Origin: Sphingobacteriaceae bacterium
Lineage (GTDB): Bacteria; Bacteroidota; Bacteroidia; B-17B0; Aurantibacillaceae
Assembly (NCBI GenBank): GCA_016715905.1
Contig: JADJXI010000005.1
Span: 496,001 to 560,000 of the forward strand
Reading direction: 5' to 3'
Length of the DNA: 64,000 nt
The position numbers and the translations under genes are program-made. Each line of letters starts with the position of its first letter. Within the stretch, counting starts at the first letter, position 1. A model generated the notes under the pieces. The model was given only the letters and a program-made list of their open reading frames with translations. It was not told where the DNA came from and ran no database searches. Below are positions 17,201-26,900 of the stretch, piece after piece.

Positions 17201-18571
17201 GTGATACGCATTCTGATTATTATTTGTTTTATTTTTTCTGCTTACATAACATTAGCACAAAAAAAATCGGTTAAGGCAACCCGAATTTTATTTGTGTTTG
17301 ATGCCAGTAACAGTATGAAAAACATGCATCAGAACTTAACACGAATGGAAGGAGCCAAACAATTATTTTTCAAGTTTGTGGATACATTAGCGAAGGATAA
17401 AAGTTTTCAGTTTGCATTAAGAATGTATGGCCATACCGTAAAATACCCGCCCGGAAATTGTGGCGATAGTAAATTGGTTGTGCCATTTTCATCCAATAAT
17501 CTTAATTTAATTAAACAAAAAGTAAAAGAGGCTAAACCAACCGGCATAACTCCTATTGAACACTCCTTAACTCAGGCTGCCAATGATTTTCCGGATAACA
17601 AAGCCAATAATATTGTGATTATCATTACCGATGGTATTGAAGAATGTGGTGGAGACCCCTGTAAGGCCCGCCAAAAATTAATGGAAAAAGGAATCATTTT
17701 TAAACCATTTATTATTGGAATTGGATTGAGTATTGATCAGATCAAAACTTTTGAATGTGTGGGTACTTATTTTGACTATGATAGTGATGAAACTTTTGGA
17801 GACATTACTAAAATAATACAGCAGCAAAAATTAAATAAAACGTCGGCACAAGTAAATTTACTGGATTCAAAATCTTTACCCACTGAAACCGATGTGAACA
17901 TGACTTTTTATGACGTAAAGACGGGGAAATATAAGTATAATTATATGCACACTTTAAATTATAAAGTATTACCCGATACACTTTACTTAGACGATTTTCC
18001 TACATACAAAGTTGTGGTTCATACCATACCACCCGTACAAAGTGAGGAGGCTAAATTAACATCAGGTAAGCATACCATAATTCCGGTTGATGCGCCTCAG
18101 GGATATTTTTCGGTAAATCGACCTGCCGGTGTATACAATTATAACGAGAAAGTAAAAGTGGTAGTAAGAAAAAACGGTAGTATGGAAACTATAAATGTTC
18201 AACAAATAAATAGTACCGATAAATACATAGTTGGTAAATACGATATTGAAATTCTTACTTTGCCAAGAATCTTAATTAGCGGGAACGAAATTTTACAAAG
18301 TGCGCATAAAGTTGTAGACATTCCCAATGCAGGAATGCTTCAAATAAAATGCATTGAAGCCGGGGATGGAGCTATACTTGTGCAAAGGGGGGATGAAAGA
18401 TTAGAGTGGGTAACTAATTTGGGAACGGCAGGAATCCAAACCTATTATTTACAACCCGGTAATTATGTAGCTGTTTGGCGAGCTAGGTCATTAAAAGGAA
18501 GTATTTATACAATCGAAAAGAAATTCAAAATTAATTCAGATGTGCAAACTGTTGTTGAATTTTACAGATAA
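17201..18571 (+). CDS. Exported von Willebrand factor A domain protein
   Basis: A 456-residue protein starting at GTG. A signal peptide (about 1-20, ending LAQ) leads into a vWA domain (about 28-200) with a complete MIDAS start DASNSMK (D34, S36, S38), a TGITPIEHSL segment and ITDGIEECGGDPC. The remaining 250 residues are beta-rich repeats without a name that I recognise (two similar blocks, GKYKYNYMH and GKYDIEILT regions). Such proteins bind ligands or other proteins through a metal ion at the surface or in the periplasm. It follows the membrane protein gene after 76 bases and converges on the desaturase gene with a five-base gap. Confidence 0.8.
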   Translation: MIRILIIICFIFSAYITLAQKKSVKATRILFVFDASNSMKNMHQNLTRMEGAKQLFFKFVDTLAKDKSFQFALRMYGHTVKYPPGNCGDSKLVVPFSSNNLNLIKQKVKEAKPTGITPIEHSLTQAANDFPDNKANNIVIIITDGIEECGGDPCKARQKLMEKGIIFKPFIIGIGLSIDQIKTFECVGTYFDYDSDETFGDITKIIQQQKLNKTSAQVNLLDSKSLPTETDVNMTFYDVKTGKYKYNYMHTLNYKVLPDTLYLDDFPTYKVVVHTIPPVQSEEAKLTSGKHTIIPVDAPQGYFSVNRPAGVYNYNEKVKVVVRKNGSMETINVQQINSTDKYIVGKYDIEILTLPRILISGNEILQSAHKVVDIPNAGMLQIKCIEAGDGAILVQRGDERLEWVTNLGTAGIQTYYLQPGNYVAVWRARSLKGSIYTIEKKFKINSDVQTVVEFYR

Positions 18572-18576
18572 TTCCT

Positions 18577-19692
18577 TTAACCCATTGCATCGTTTAATGA
18601 GGGCATTCTTCCGAATTTAACTAAGGCACCTACATGGGACTTTAAAGCTTTACCAAATGTGTCATTTACAAGATAAGGTACATGGTATTCTTCCGCTGTT
18701 TTCTTAACGATATGAGAAATTGCCGGATAATGAATATGACAAATAGTAGGGAACAGGTGGTGTTCAACCTGATAGTTCAAACCGCCCACATACCAAGAAA
18801 TAAGTTTATTGTTCGGTGAAAAATTAACCGTAGTGTTTAATTGATGAATTGCCCAACTGTTTTCAATAGTGTAATTTGAATCGGGTAAAGGATGGCTAGT
18901 TTCTTCAACCGTGTGCGCCAATTGAAATATAACTGTTAAAACAAAGCCGGCAATAAATTGCATAAGTAAAAAACCTAAGATATAAGTAAGCACAGGCATT
19001 TTTAAAACAAACAATGGAATAACAAGGATATAGGTGAAATAAAATATTTTACTCAAAATAATTTTAAGTAAAATCATATTTTTCTCTTTTTTAGAAACTT
19101 TAGTTACACCCTCTTTGTCGTATTTTACAAATTGCACAAAGTCTTTTAATAATGCCCAATAAATTGTAATAATTCCATAGAAGAAAAAAGCATAAACGGG
19201 TTGAAATTTATGATACCATTTTACCTCAGTGTGCGGAGAAAAGCGCATAATGAGTTTATCATCAATGTCATCATCTAAGTGCACAATATTGGTATAAGTA
19301 TGATGTAAAAAATTGTGTTGTTGTTTCCAATTGTATACCGAACCGCCTAATAAATTTAAACTATGTCCAACCCAATAGTTTACTTTGCTGCTGGATGAAT
19401 AAGCGCCGTGATTGGCATCATGCATCACGCTCATACCTATACCGGCCATGGCAAAACCCATGATGGTCCACAATCCCATACTGATACCTGTAGATGGATT
19501 GAATATTAATAAACATATAAATGGAATATAATAAGCAGCCAATAATACAATGGTTTTAATCACCATCGTATAATCATAATGTTTTGATAAATTATTGGTT
19601 CTGAAATATTCATCCACTCGTTTTCTTAAAACAGAGAAGAACTCGCTTCGATCCTTATCAGGATCTACAAAACGTAAAGGCTTAAACTGCAT
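18577..19692 (-). CDS. Membrane fatty acid desaturase (acyl-CoA/front-end type)
   Basis: A 371-residue integral membrane di-iron desaturase. The three histidine boxes are visible: HDANH at 91-95, HNFLHH at 126-131 and QVEHH near residue 310, followed by LFPTICHIHYP. The Gln in the third box is typical of the front-end (delta-5/delta-6) and linoleoyl-CoA-like group. There is no fused cytochrome b5 domain. Four or more transmembrane helices lie between the boxes. It should introduce a double bond into fatty acyl chains, for instance in membrane adaptation to cold; the position of the bond cannot be told. A TATCTTTG promoter motif lies 18 bases before the ATG. Confidence 0.9.
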   Translation of the reverse strand: MQFKPLRFVDPDKDRSEFFSVLRKRVDEYFRTNNLSKHYDYTMVIKTIVLLAAYYIPFICLLIFNPSTGISMGLWTIMGFAMAGIGMSVMHDANHGAYSSSSKVNYWVGHSLNLLGGSVYNWKQQHNFLHHTYTNIVHLDDDIDDKLIMRFSPHTEVKWYHKFQPVYAFFFYGIITIYWALLKDFVQFVKYDKEGVTKVSKKEKNMILLKIILSKIFYFTYILVIPLFVLKMPVLTYILGFLLMQFIAGFVLTVIFQLAHTVEETSHPLPDSNYTIENSWAIHQLNTTVNFSPNNKLISWYVGGLNYQVEHHLFPTICHIHYPAISHIVKKTAEEYHVPYLVNDTFGKALKSHVGALVKFGRMPSLNDAMG

Positions 19693-19709
19693 ATAAATAG
19701 GGCTGTATG

Positions 19710-19717
19710 CAAAGATA
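19710..19717 (-). promoter_or_regulatory. Bacteroidota -7 promoter motif (TATCTTTG) for the desaturase
   Basis: The minus strand reads TATCTTTG, a TAnnTTTG match, 18 bases before the ATG of the desaturase gene. Confidence 0.55.
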
Positions 19718-19812
19718 CTATTAATTAAGTCTTAAAATATAATGCATGTCTAGTATATCCCACAGGCTTGTTAACTACCTGAAATTTAACATTATGACTT
19801 TATTATTTTGTC

Positions 19813-19820
19813 TATATTTG
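19813..19820 (+). promoter_or_regulatory. Bacteroidota -7 promoter motif (TATATTTG) for the 19.9 kb lipoprotein
   Basis: TATATTTG on the plus strand lies 87 bases before the lipoprotein ATG, which would give an untranslated leader of about 80 bases. Confidence 0.45.
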
Positions 19821-19906
19821 AATGAATTAAATTTTTTTAGTTATTCAATTAAACCTTTTATTTTAACTGTAGTCTTAACTTCAATAAACAACCTAAAACA
19901 TATAAA

Positions 19907-20875
19907 ATGAAAACAAAATCAATTTTTTATTCTTTATCTGCTCTTTTACTTGTGGGTACATTAAGCTTTACAAGTTGTAAAAAGAAAAAAGCGTTTAAAA
20001 ATGAAGACGGTCAATCTTCAGAAGATAACAGAACCATGCAAACTGAAAATGATGCGGCGTTATCTGATATCAACGACGTGATGGCTTCTTCCAGTTTAAA
20101 AGGAAAAGGCGCTAACTCTTATGATGCTAAAGGTGTTACCGGGAATGTATGCGGTGCAAGTTTGGACAGCGCTAACGTGGGTAACGGTGTAATTCAAATT
20201 AATTTTAACGGCACAACATGTAATAATCGAACAAGAACAGGTTCTGTGCGTTTAACTTTATTGGGATGGCCAAGTGTGAAATGGAAAGATGCCGGTGCAG
20301 TTACCAGAATTGAGTTTTTAAACTATAAAGTTACCCGTGCTTCTGATGGTAAGTTTATTGAATTGAACGGAGCACAAAAATACAAGAACGTATCAGGAAC
20401 AACTTGGTGGGATTTATTGTTCACGCAAGCACACTCTTCAATAGTTTCTGAAGTAGTTGAAGATGGAGGAATTACTGCATCGTTTGATGATGGTAAAACA
20501 GCAACATATTATATCAACCGAAGAATAACTTATTCTTGGTTAAGCGGATTACGTTTCCAATGCGTTGCTGAAGGAATTGGTTCTTCTGATGGAATAAGCA
20601 GTTTAGAGAATTACGGAAAAACGCGTGAAGGAGATTCATTTACTAGTCAGGTTACAACGCCAATTACTTGGAATACCGATTGTGGATGGTGGGCTCCTGT
20701 TGCAGGTGCAGTTACAATTAAAGTGGCTGAAAAGGAATTTGAATTGAAATGTACTTTCGCTGTTGATCAAAGCGGAAATCCGGTTGAAGTAGCTCCAAAT
20801 ACTTGTGCTTATGGTTGGAAAGTAGAATGGAAACATAAAAAGAAAACCAAAAACAAAATCTTTGGGTACAAATAA
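19907..20875 (+). CDS. Putative lipoprotein of unknown function
   Basis: A 322-residue protein with a lipoprotein signal: MKTKSIFYSLSALLLVG followed by TLSFTSC, the Cys at about 25 then a Lys run (KKKK). The mature part is rich in Ser, Thr, Gly and Trp and contains paired cysteines (VCGASLD, TTCNNRT, NTDCGWW, NTCAYGW), so it probably folds as a beta-rich outer membrane lipoprotein with disulfides. No named domain is recognised. It has its own promoter motif with a leader of about 80 bases and a strong terminator, so it is monocistronic. Confidence 0.75.
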   Translation: MKTKSIFYSLSALLLVGTLSFTSCKKKKAFKNEDGQSSEDNRTMQTENDAALSDINDVMASSSLKGKGANSYDAKGVTGNVCGASLDSANVGNGVIQINFNGTTCNNRTRTGSVRLTLLGWPSVKWKDAGAVTRIEFLNYKVTRASDGKFIELNGAQKYKNVSGTTWWDLLFTQAHSSIVSEVVEDGGITASFDDGKTATYYINRRITYSWLSGLRFQCVAEGIGSSDGISSLENYGKTREGDSFTSQVTTPITWNTDCGWWAPVAGAVTIKVAEKEFELKCTFAVDQSGNPVEVAPNTCAYGWKVEWKHKKKTKNKIFGYK

Positions 20876-20897
20876 TAAAAAGAACTTTAAATTAAAT

Positions 20898-20925
20898 GGG
20901 ACAGAATTATCTGTCCCTTTTTTTT
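20898..20925 (+). terminator. Intrinsic terminator after the lipoprotein gene
   Basis: A perfect seven-base stem GGGACAG / CTGTCCC with a six-base loop, followed directly by a run of eight T. Confidence 0.92.
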
Positions 20926-21102
20926 GTGCCTTTTCGCAAATAATTCTTTTTGTTTTTTGCAAAAACTACAAAACACTTAATGTTATATAAGAAAAAATAA
21001 TAAAACATTGCTATTCATTCCAAACATAGAAGTATAAATTTTTGATTTTTGAAAATCCAGACTTCTCCTTTGCAATTTCCTTTTATTTATCACCGTCCAT
21101 CT

Positions 21103-21133
21103 ATAATACTTTTATCAAAAATTAAAGTATTAT
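21103..21133 (+). promoter_or_regulatory. Inverted repeat covering the start codon of the small lipoprotein gene
   Basis: Arms ATAATACTTT (21103-21112) and AAAGTATTAT (21124-21133) are perfectly complementary over ten bases around an 11-base loop. The second arm includes the first two bases of the ATG at 21132. In RNA this would hide the start codon; in DNA the arms are 21 bp apart centre to centre, two helical turns, as in a dimeric operator. Confidence 0.5.
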
Positions 21134-21401
21134 GAAAATCAACATTTATTTAATCATGGCTATTTCAATCATGGCCTGCAAAAAACAAAATCAAACAGGT
21201 GCTCAAGTAGAAGAAAGTAAATACACTTGTTTTTGTAAAACCAAAACAGAAGCCATTGACCATTGCGGTAAAGATTCAGTTACGGCATCACTGGACATTT
21301 ACGCTACAAGTCCGAATGAGGCACTTACTAATTGTAGGGCGAATGAAATGTCGGCAAAAGACGATTATACCATAACCACTCGAACTTGTGAACTACATTA
21401 G
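21132..21401 (+). CDS. Small cysteine-containing lipoprotein of unknown function
   Basis: An 89-residue protein with a short lipoprotein signal peptide ending SIMAC (Cys at about 16) followed by KKQNQTG. The mature part has five more cysteines, some paired (YTCFCKTKTEAIDHC), which suggests disulfides or metal binding in the periplasm. The start is fixed by the signal peptide; no other in-frame ATG precedes it. Its start codon sits in a perfect inverted repeat. No family is recognised. Confidence 0.65.
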   Translation: MKINIYLIMAISIMACKKQNQTGAQVEESKYTCFCKTKTEAIDHCGKDSVTASLDIYATSPNEALTNCRANEMSAKDDYTITTRTCELH

Positions 21402-21547
21402 TAGGTATATATTATAAAATCACAGGAGTCTAAATCCTATTAGAATACCGTTCGTGTAATAGAAGTAGTGTGTTTGGAGATTCTTTTATAAATGCGAAGT
21501 TGTCATCAATTGTTTGCGTAATTTTAATTGGCCATTTTGGGCTTAAA

Positions 21548-21973
21548 ATGTTTAAACAAATTCTATTAATAATTTTTCTCTTATTTTTTACGGGTTTATC
21601 TTTTCATGCTCAAATAAATAAACCTAATCCAATAAATGAGATTGTTAATGCGCAACTTCAATGGTATGAATATCCTCATGAGAGTTTTGGTGATACAATT
21701 TGTTTCAAATTATTCAAGTATGAACATGTATTAGGATTAGATAATCCGGCTTTTGAGTTTGCTCAAATTCATTTTTATAATCAAAATCAATTCAAAATAG
21801 AATATTGGAGATGGTTTACATCCGGCAATTCAGCAAACGGGGGTACGTGGAATCCAATTGGCCCATCTAAAATATTGCTTGATTTTGGCAACGGCAATTG
21901 TAAAAATGAATTCGAAATTTTATCCAATTCAAATGGTGTTCTTAAGGCTAAAATAATTCCAATTAATGAATAG
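21548..21973 (+). CDS. Exported protein of unknown function
   Basis: A 141-residue protein starting MFKQILLIIFLLFFTGLSF, a clear signal peptide ending HAQ at about 22. The frame is open upstream to a GTG at 21470, but the ATG at 21548 gives the better N-terminus. The mature part (NEIVNAQLQWYEYPHESFGD and a Trp-rich EYWRWFTSGNSANGGTW segment) shows no family that I recognise. It lies between two other exported protein genes and 15 bases before the T9SS cargo gene, so it may be cotranscribed with that gene. Confidence 0.65.
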   Translation: MFKQILLIIFLLFFTGLSFHAQINKPNPINEIVNAQLQWYEYPHESFGDTICFKLFKYEHVLGLDNPAFEFAQIHFYNQNQFKIEYWRWFTSGNSANGGTWNPIGPSKILLDFGNGNCKNEFEILSNSNGVLKAKIIPINE

Positions 21974-21988
21974 GAATAAGAAATATTA

Positions 21989-23947
21989 ATGAGATTAAAA
22001 ATATATATCCTTCTATTATCTTGTCAGCTCAGTGTTTTGTTTGCGCAAAACACAACGGCAAGATGGTATTTTGGAGCTCAGGCCGGATTAGATTTTATGG
22101 GACCACCAACCATTATGACCAATGGTATGATGAGTCCGTGGGAAGGTTGTGCCAGTATTGCCAATGGAGCAGGGGCCCTGTTATTTTATACGGATGGAAT
22201 CACCGTGTGGAATCAAACGCATGCTGTGATGGCTAACGGTACCGGATTATTCGGTAACAGTTCGTCTACGCAATCAGGCGTAATTGTTAAGCAACCCGGA
22301 AACACAAATATATATTACATATTCACGGTTGCAGCTCAAGGTGCAGCTAACGGTTTGCGGTATTCCATTGTGGATATGAATTTGGCCGGTGGAAACGGTT
22401 CTGTTACGGTTAAAAATGCTTTAATCTTCACGCCAAGTACTGAAAAAATTACAGCCGTAAGGCATTGTAACGGTTTGGATGTTTGGGTGGTTACACATGA
22501 TTGGTTGTCGGCAAACTTCAGAAGTTTGCTATTAACTTCAGCCGGTATTACCAGTACTGTTGTTACTACTTTAGGTCCGGTTCACTCTACGAATACCGGA
22601 AACACAATCGGACAAATGAAAGCCTCTCCCAACGGAAGAAAATTGTGTTTGGGAATGCAATATGCACCATTCGATACATTTCATCTTTGTGATTTTGATA
22701 ACAACACCGGTGTAGTATCCAATTTAATTGATCTGGGTACTGGTCTTTACGTTTGGGCATATGGCGTTGAGTTTTCACCTGACGGAACAAAATTGTATGG
22801 TGGAAAATACGGAGGCGGCGTAACTTCAATAACACAATGGAATGTGTGTGCGGGTTCTTCTGCAGCTATTATAGGTTCTGCGTTTACCGTAGCAACAGGA
22901 CTACCAAATCAGGTATTTTCTTTTCAAACAGGTCCAAATGGAAAAATTTATGTGGCCAGAATTTCTACTCAGCAATTAGGAGTTATTAATAATCCGAATG
23001 TTGCCGGTGCAGGTTGTAATTATGTAAATCTGGGACAAAGTACAGCGCCAAGAAATATAAACTTGGGTTTACCCAATTTTGTAACCAGTTATTTAAAAGC
23101 ACCTCCGGCACCTTATACTTACACAACTAATCCGGCTTTGGTCACGTGCCTAACTGCATCTTTTTTTGCGCCTCCGGGTCCAACCGTAAATTGTTCTTCT
23201 TCTAACTACAGCATTACAGGCTACAATTGGGATTTTGGAGATCCTCCTTCAGGACCGTCAAACACTTCTACAGCTACTAATCCTACCCACACTTATCCCG
23301 GACCAGGAACATATTCCGTTACCCTAATCACAAATTTTACGTGTGGTGCAGATACCGTTATAATACCGGTAGTTGTAAATCCATGTAATTTATTACCGGT
23401 TGAACTTACTTCATTTCGTTCTGTTTGTTTGAACAAATCAATTGAATTGAATTGGGAAACAGCCAGTGAAAAAAATAACTCGGAGTTTATTTTAAAACGT
23501 TCGGTTGATGGCATGGAGTTTAAAAACATTGCCCGAATTTTTGGAAGCGGTAATTCATCAACCCCCGCAAAATATTCTATTATTGATAATGATGTTCAGG
23601 TGGGACGACAATATTATTACCGTTTAATGCAAATGGATTATGATAAAACTGAGCGACTTTTGCACAACGAAGTTTTTGTGAAATGCAATGAAGAGCCGGC
23701 AGACGCAGAAATTTTTCCCATTCCAACAAGGAATGAATTGTTTATCTCCAGCAACAAAAACTTGAAAAATGTGGAGATATCAATCCTGAATAACTTAGGT
23801 CAAAAAATTAAATCAGTACACATTGATTACCTCGAACAATACAAAGATTTAGAAATAGAATCTGATGATATTCAAAATGGTTGTTATCTGGTTATCATTT
23901 CAGCATTTGATAAACAAATTCAGAAAAAAATTATCATAAACCGTTAA
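21989..23947 (+). CDS. T9SS-secreted protein with beta-propeller-like repeats and PKD domain
   Basis: A 652-residue protein. A signal peptide (about 1-20, ending VLFAQ) precedes a region of about 360 residues with repeated blades (WYFGAQAGLDF, NIYYIFTVAAQG, KASPNGRKLCLG, EFSPDGTKLYGG, GPNGKIYVARIS), as in the gliding-motility-like propeller proteins of the phylum. A PKD domain follows (GYNWDFGDPPSG to HTYPGPGTYSVTLIT), then the ELTSFR...IELNWETASE module that often precedes a T9SS type A sorting domain, which closes the protein (FPIPTRNELF to GCYLVIIS). It should be exported across the outer membrane and anchored on the surface. Substrate or partner unknown. Confidence 0.85.
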   Translation: MRLKIYILLLSCQLSVLFAQNTTARWYFGAQAGLDFMGPPTIMTNGMMSPWEGCASIANGAGALLFYTDGITVWNQTHAVMANGTGLFGNSSSTQSGVIVKQPGNTNIYYIFTVAAQGAANGLRYSIVDMNLAGGNGSVTVKNALIFTPSTEKITAVRHCNGLDVWVVTHDWLSANFRSLLLTSAGITSTVVTTLGPVHSTNTGNTIGQMKASPNGRKLCLGMQYAPFDTFHLCDFDNNTGVVSNLIDLGTGLYVWAYGVEFSPDGTKLYGGKYGGGVTSITQWNVCAGSSAAIIGSAFTVATGLPNQVFSFQTGPNGKIYVARISTQQLGVINNPNVAGAGCNYVNLGQSTAPRNINLGLPNFVTSYLKAPPAPYTYTTNPALVTCLTASFFAPPGPTVNCSSSNYSITGYNWDFGDPPSGPSNTSTATNPTHTYPGPGTYSVTLITNFTCGADTVIIPVVVNPCNLLPVELTSFRSVCLNKSIELNWETASEKNNSEFILKRSVDGMEFKNIARIFGSGNSSTPAKYSIIDNDVQVGRQYYYRLMQMDYDKTERLLHNEVFVKCNEEPADAEIFPIPTRNELFISSNKNLKNVEISILNNLGQKIKSVHIDYLEQYKDLEIESDDIQNGCYLVIISAFDKQIQKKIIINR

Positions 23948-23980
23948 GCAATCTTAAATAGCATCTCTTTTCATGCATTC

Positions 23981-26900
23981 TTAATTCTTCCACTGTGGCA
24001 ATCTACCATAGGTGCCCGGCATTTTTAGCTCTTCCGCTTTTTGTTCTAATTGTTCAACCTTTGTTTTTATATCAACAATAGAATTGTAATGCGTTTTGAA
24101 CTCAGCTTTTAATTTATCGTATTTTTCTTTATGAGTAGTGGTTGCGCCGGCATTAGAATTCCAGCTATAATAAATTATATTTTCCAACGCACCAAAGTAT
24201 CCGGGCAAGGTTTCAAATTCTCGTTTGGCCAAACTGCCGTCGCCATATAATTTAAAATCCAATTTTTGCACAAGTGATTCTAAAGAATTTAAATCAGAAA
24301 TAAGTGCTAAAGCATTTGTACTTCCGTCAGTTATTCCTTTTTTCAAGTATTTAATTCGTTCTTTTAATAAACCATAATAATTATTGCTTGCATCTGCTAC
24401 TCTTTTTAATTCTGCCATATCTTTATTCAAAGCCAGGGCCTTTTCCTGATCGGGTAGAGGCAAGGTTGATTGATTAAGCGACTTAATATTAAAAAATGTT
24501 TTTTCAGTTAAATTTTCTGATTTTCCATTTACAACCAATATCAATTGCACACTGTATTTTCCGGGTACAGCTAAAGGCCCTTCATCCGGACTATAATACG
24601 GGTTTTCTGTATCCGGCGTGTTAAAGTTAATGGATGAGGTAACTGCATATCTTCCATCCCAGGTAAATTTTTTCATTCCCTTTTTCGCATCAAACTTATA
24701 TTTCCTTACTTCATTTCCATGCTCATCGCAAATTTGTGCTAATAAATAGGCCGACTCTTCTTTATCTTCTGCGCGAATACTGTCGACCGAAGGATAAAGT
24801 ATGCTTTTATTATTTTTAGCGGCTTCCGTTTCTTTTTCTTCTCTTTTTTCTTTAATACTTTTCCAATCATCCTTTACGTGAAAAGTAATATTCGCGCCTA
24901 TTGGCGGATTGGCAGCTGTAAAAAATGAAGCCCCTTGAAATGATTTACCGATATGTCCATAAGGCGTAGATGGAATAAAAACCAATCCGTCTTTAATTGG
25001 AAAAATATTGGCCTTCTTATTTAAGTCTTCCATTTTAATATTTTGCAAAAGGCTGTAATCATCTAATACAAAAAATCCACGACCAAACGAAGCCAAAACA
25101 ATATCGTTTTCTTCTTTTTGCATCGCTATATCTTTAATGCAAACCGATGTGGGTAAACCACTGCTTAATTCTGTCCAGTTTTTACCTGCATCTAAACTAA
25201 AATAAAATCCAAATTCTGTTCCGCAAAAAATTAAGTTCGGATTTTTATGATCTTCAGCGCAAGAATATACAGCGCCATTATCCGGCAAATTGGTGTTTAA
25301 ATTCACCCAAGTTTTTCCCTTATCTGTCGTTTTCATTAAATATGGTTTAAAATCTCCTTGTCGGTGATTGTTAAATACGGCGTAGGCTGTATTTTCATTA
25401 TGTTGAGAAGCTAATATGAAATTAACCAAGGGTTGCATTCTGAATCCACCCACATTAATCTGGGGCACTCCTGAAATATTATCAATTTTAGTCCATGTTT
25501 TCCCACCATCTTCTGTAAATTGAATTAAACCATCATCTGTTCCAGCCCATAATATATTCGCATTTTTCGGTGATTCACTAATGGCCGTTACATTTCCGAA
25601 AATGGAGGTGCTTTGATTTTTGGCAACCGCATCCATGCTCCAGGTTTTTCCCATCATGGGTAGTTTATTCCGATCGATACCTCGTGATAAATCCGGACTA
25701 ATCACCTCCCAGGAGTCGCCTCGGTTATTACTTTTAAATATTTTATTGGCTGCAAAATAAATTCTTTGATTATCTGCTTCACTGATAATTAAAGGTGCAT
25801 CCCAATTCCAACGATAAGCCGGCTCTCCATCTTTTTCAATGGGTTTAATATCCACACGTTCTCCGCTTTTACGATCATAGCGTATTAAGCCACCGTATTG
25901 CCATTCGCTGTAAACAATATTCGGTTCTTTTGGGTCGACTCTGCTTTGAAACCCATCACCGCCAACCGTTACAAACCAATCTGAATTTAATATTCCGCTG
26001 CTGCTGTTTGTTCTGCTTGGTCCTCCCAAGGTATTATTGTCTTGGGTTCCACCGTAGATATAATAAAAGGGTTTGCTGTTGTCAACACACACCCGGTAAA
26101 ATTGAGTTATCGGTAAATTGGCTTTAAAATCCCAGGTCTTAGCCATGTCAAAACTTTCGTATAAACCGCCATCACATCCCATTAAATAATGAGAACCATT
26201 ATCGGGGTCAATCCATATGGCGTGATTATCTACGTGTTTATTTTTCTCACCCAAGCCTCTAAAACTTTTTCCTCCGTCGGTTGATACCATGGCCCAGGTA
26301 TCCATACTGTATATTTTATCAAACACATTAGGGTCAGCAATAATTTCCTGATAATAATTTCCTGCGGTTGCGTGCCCACCTTGTTTTTCCCAACTGGCGC
26401 CACGATCCGTACTTTTATAAAAGCCTTGATTTTTTGATGTGCCTTCAGCTGCTGCATAAATCACATCACTATTTATGGGCGAAATGGCTAATGTTATTCT
26501 ACCCACATCACCCGATGGTGTTCCGTTACTTAACTTCTCCCAGGTTTCTCCTCCGTCTTTACTTTTGTAAATGCCGCTTTCCGGACCACCGCTAATATAA
26601 GACCACTCATGTCTACGACGTTGATGTGCACAGGCAAACATAATTTCAGGATGAACCGGATCGATATGCACTTCGTTAAAACCCGTGTGCTCACTTACGT
26701 TTAAAACTTGTTTCCAATTTTTTCCGCCATCAATACTTTTATAAATTCCGCGGTCGCCACCGGATGACCATAGCGGACCATAAGCCGCTACAAAAACAAT
26801 ATCTGAATTTTGAGGATGTATGGCAAAATTACCAATGTGCTCTGATTTTTTCAGTCCCATATTTTTAAAGGATTTACCTCCATCTTCACTTTTATAAACC

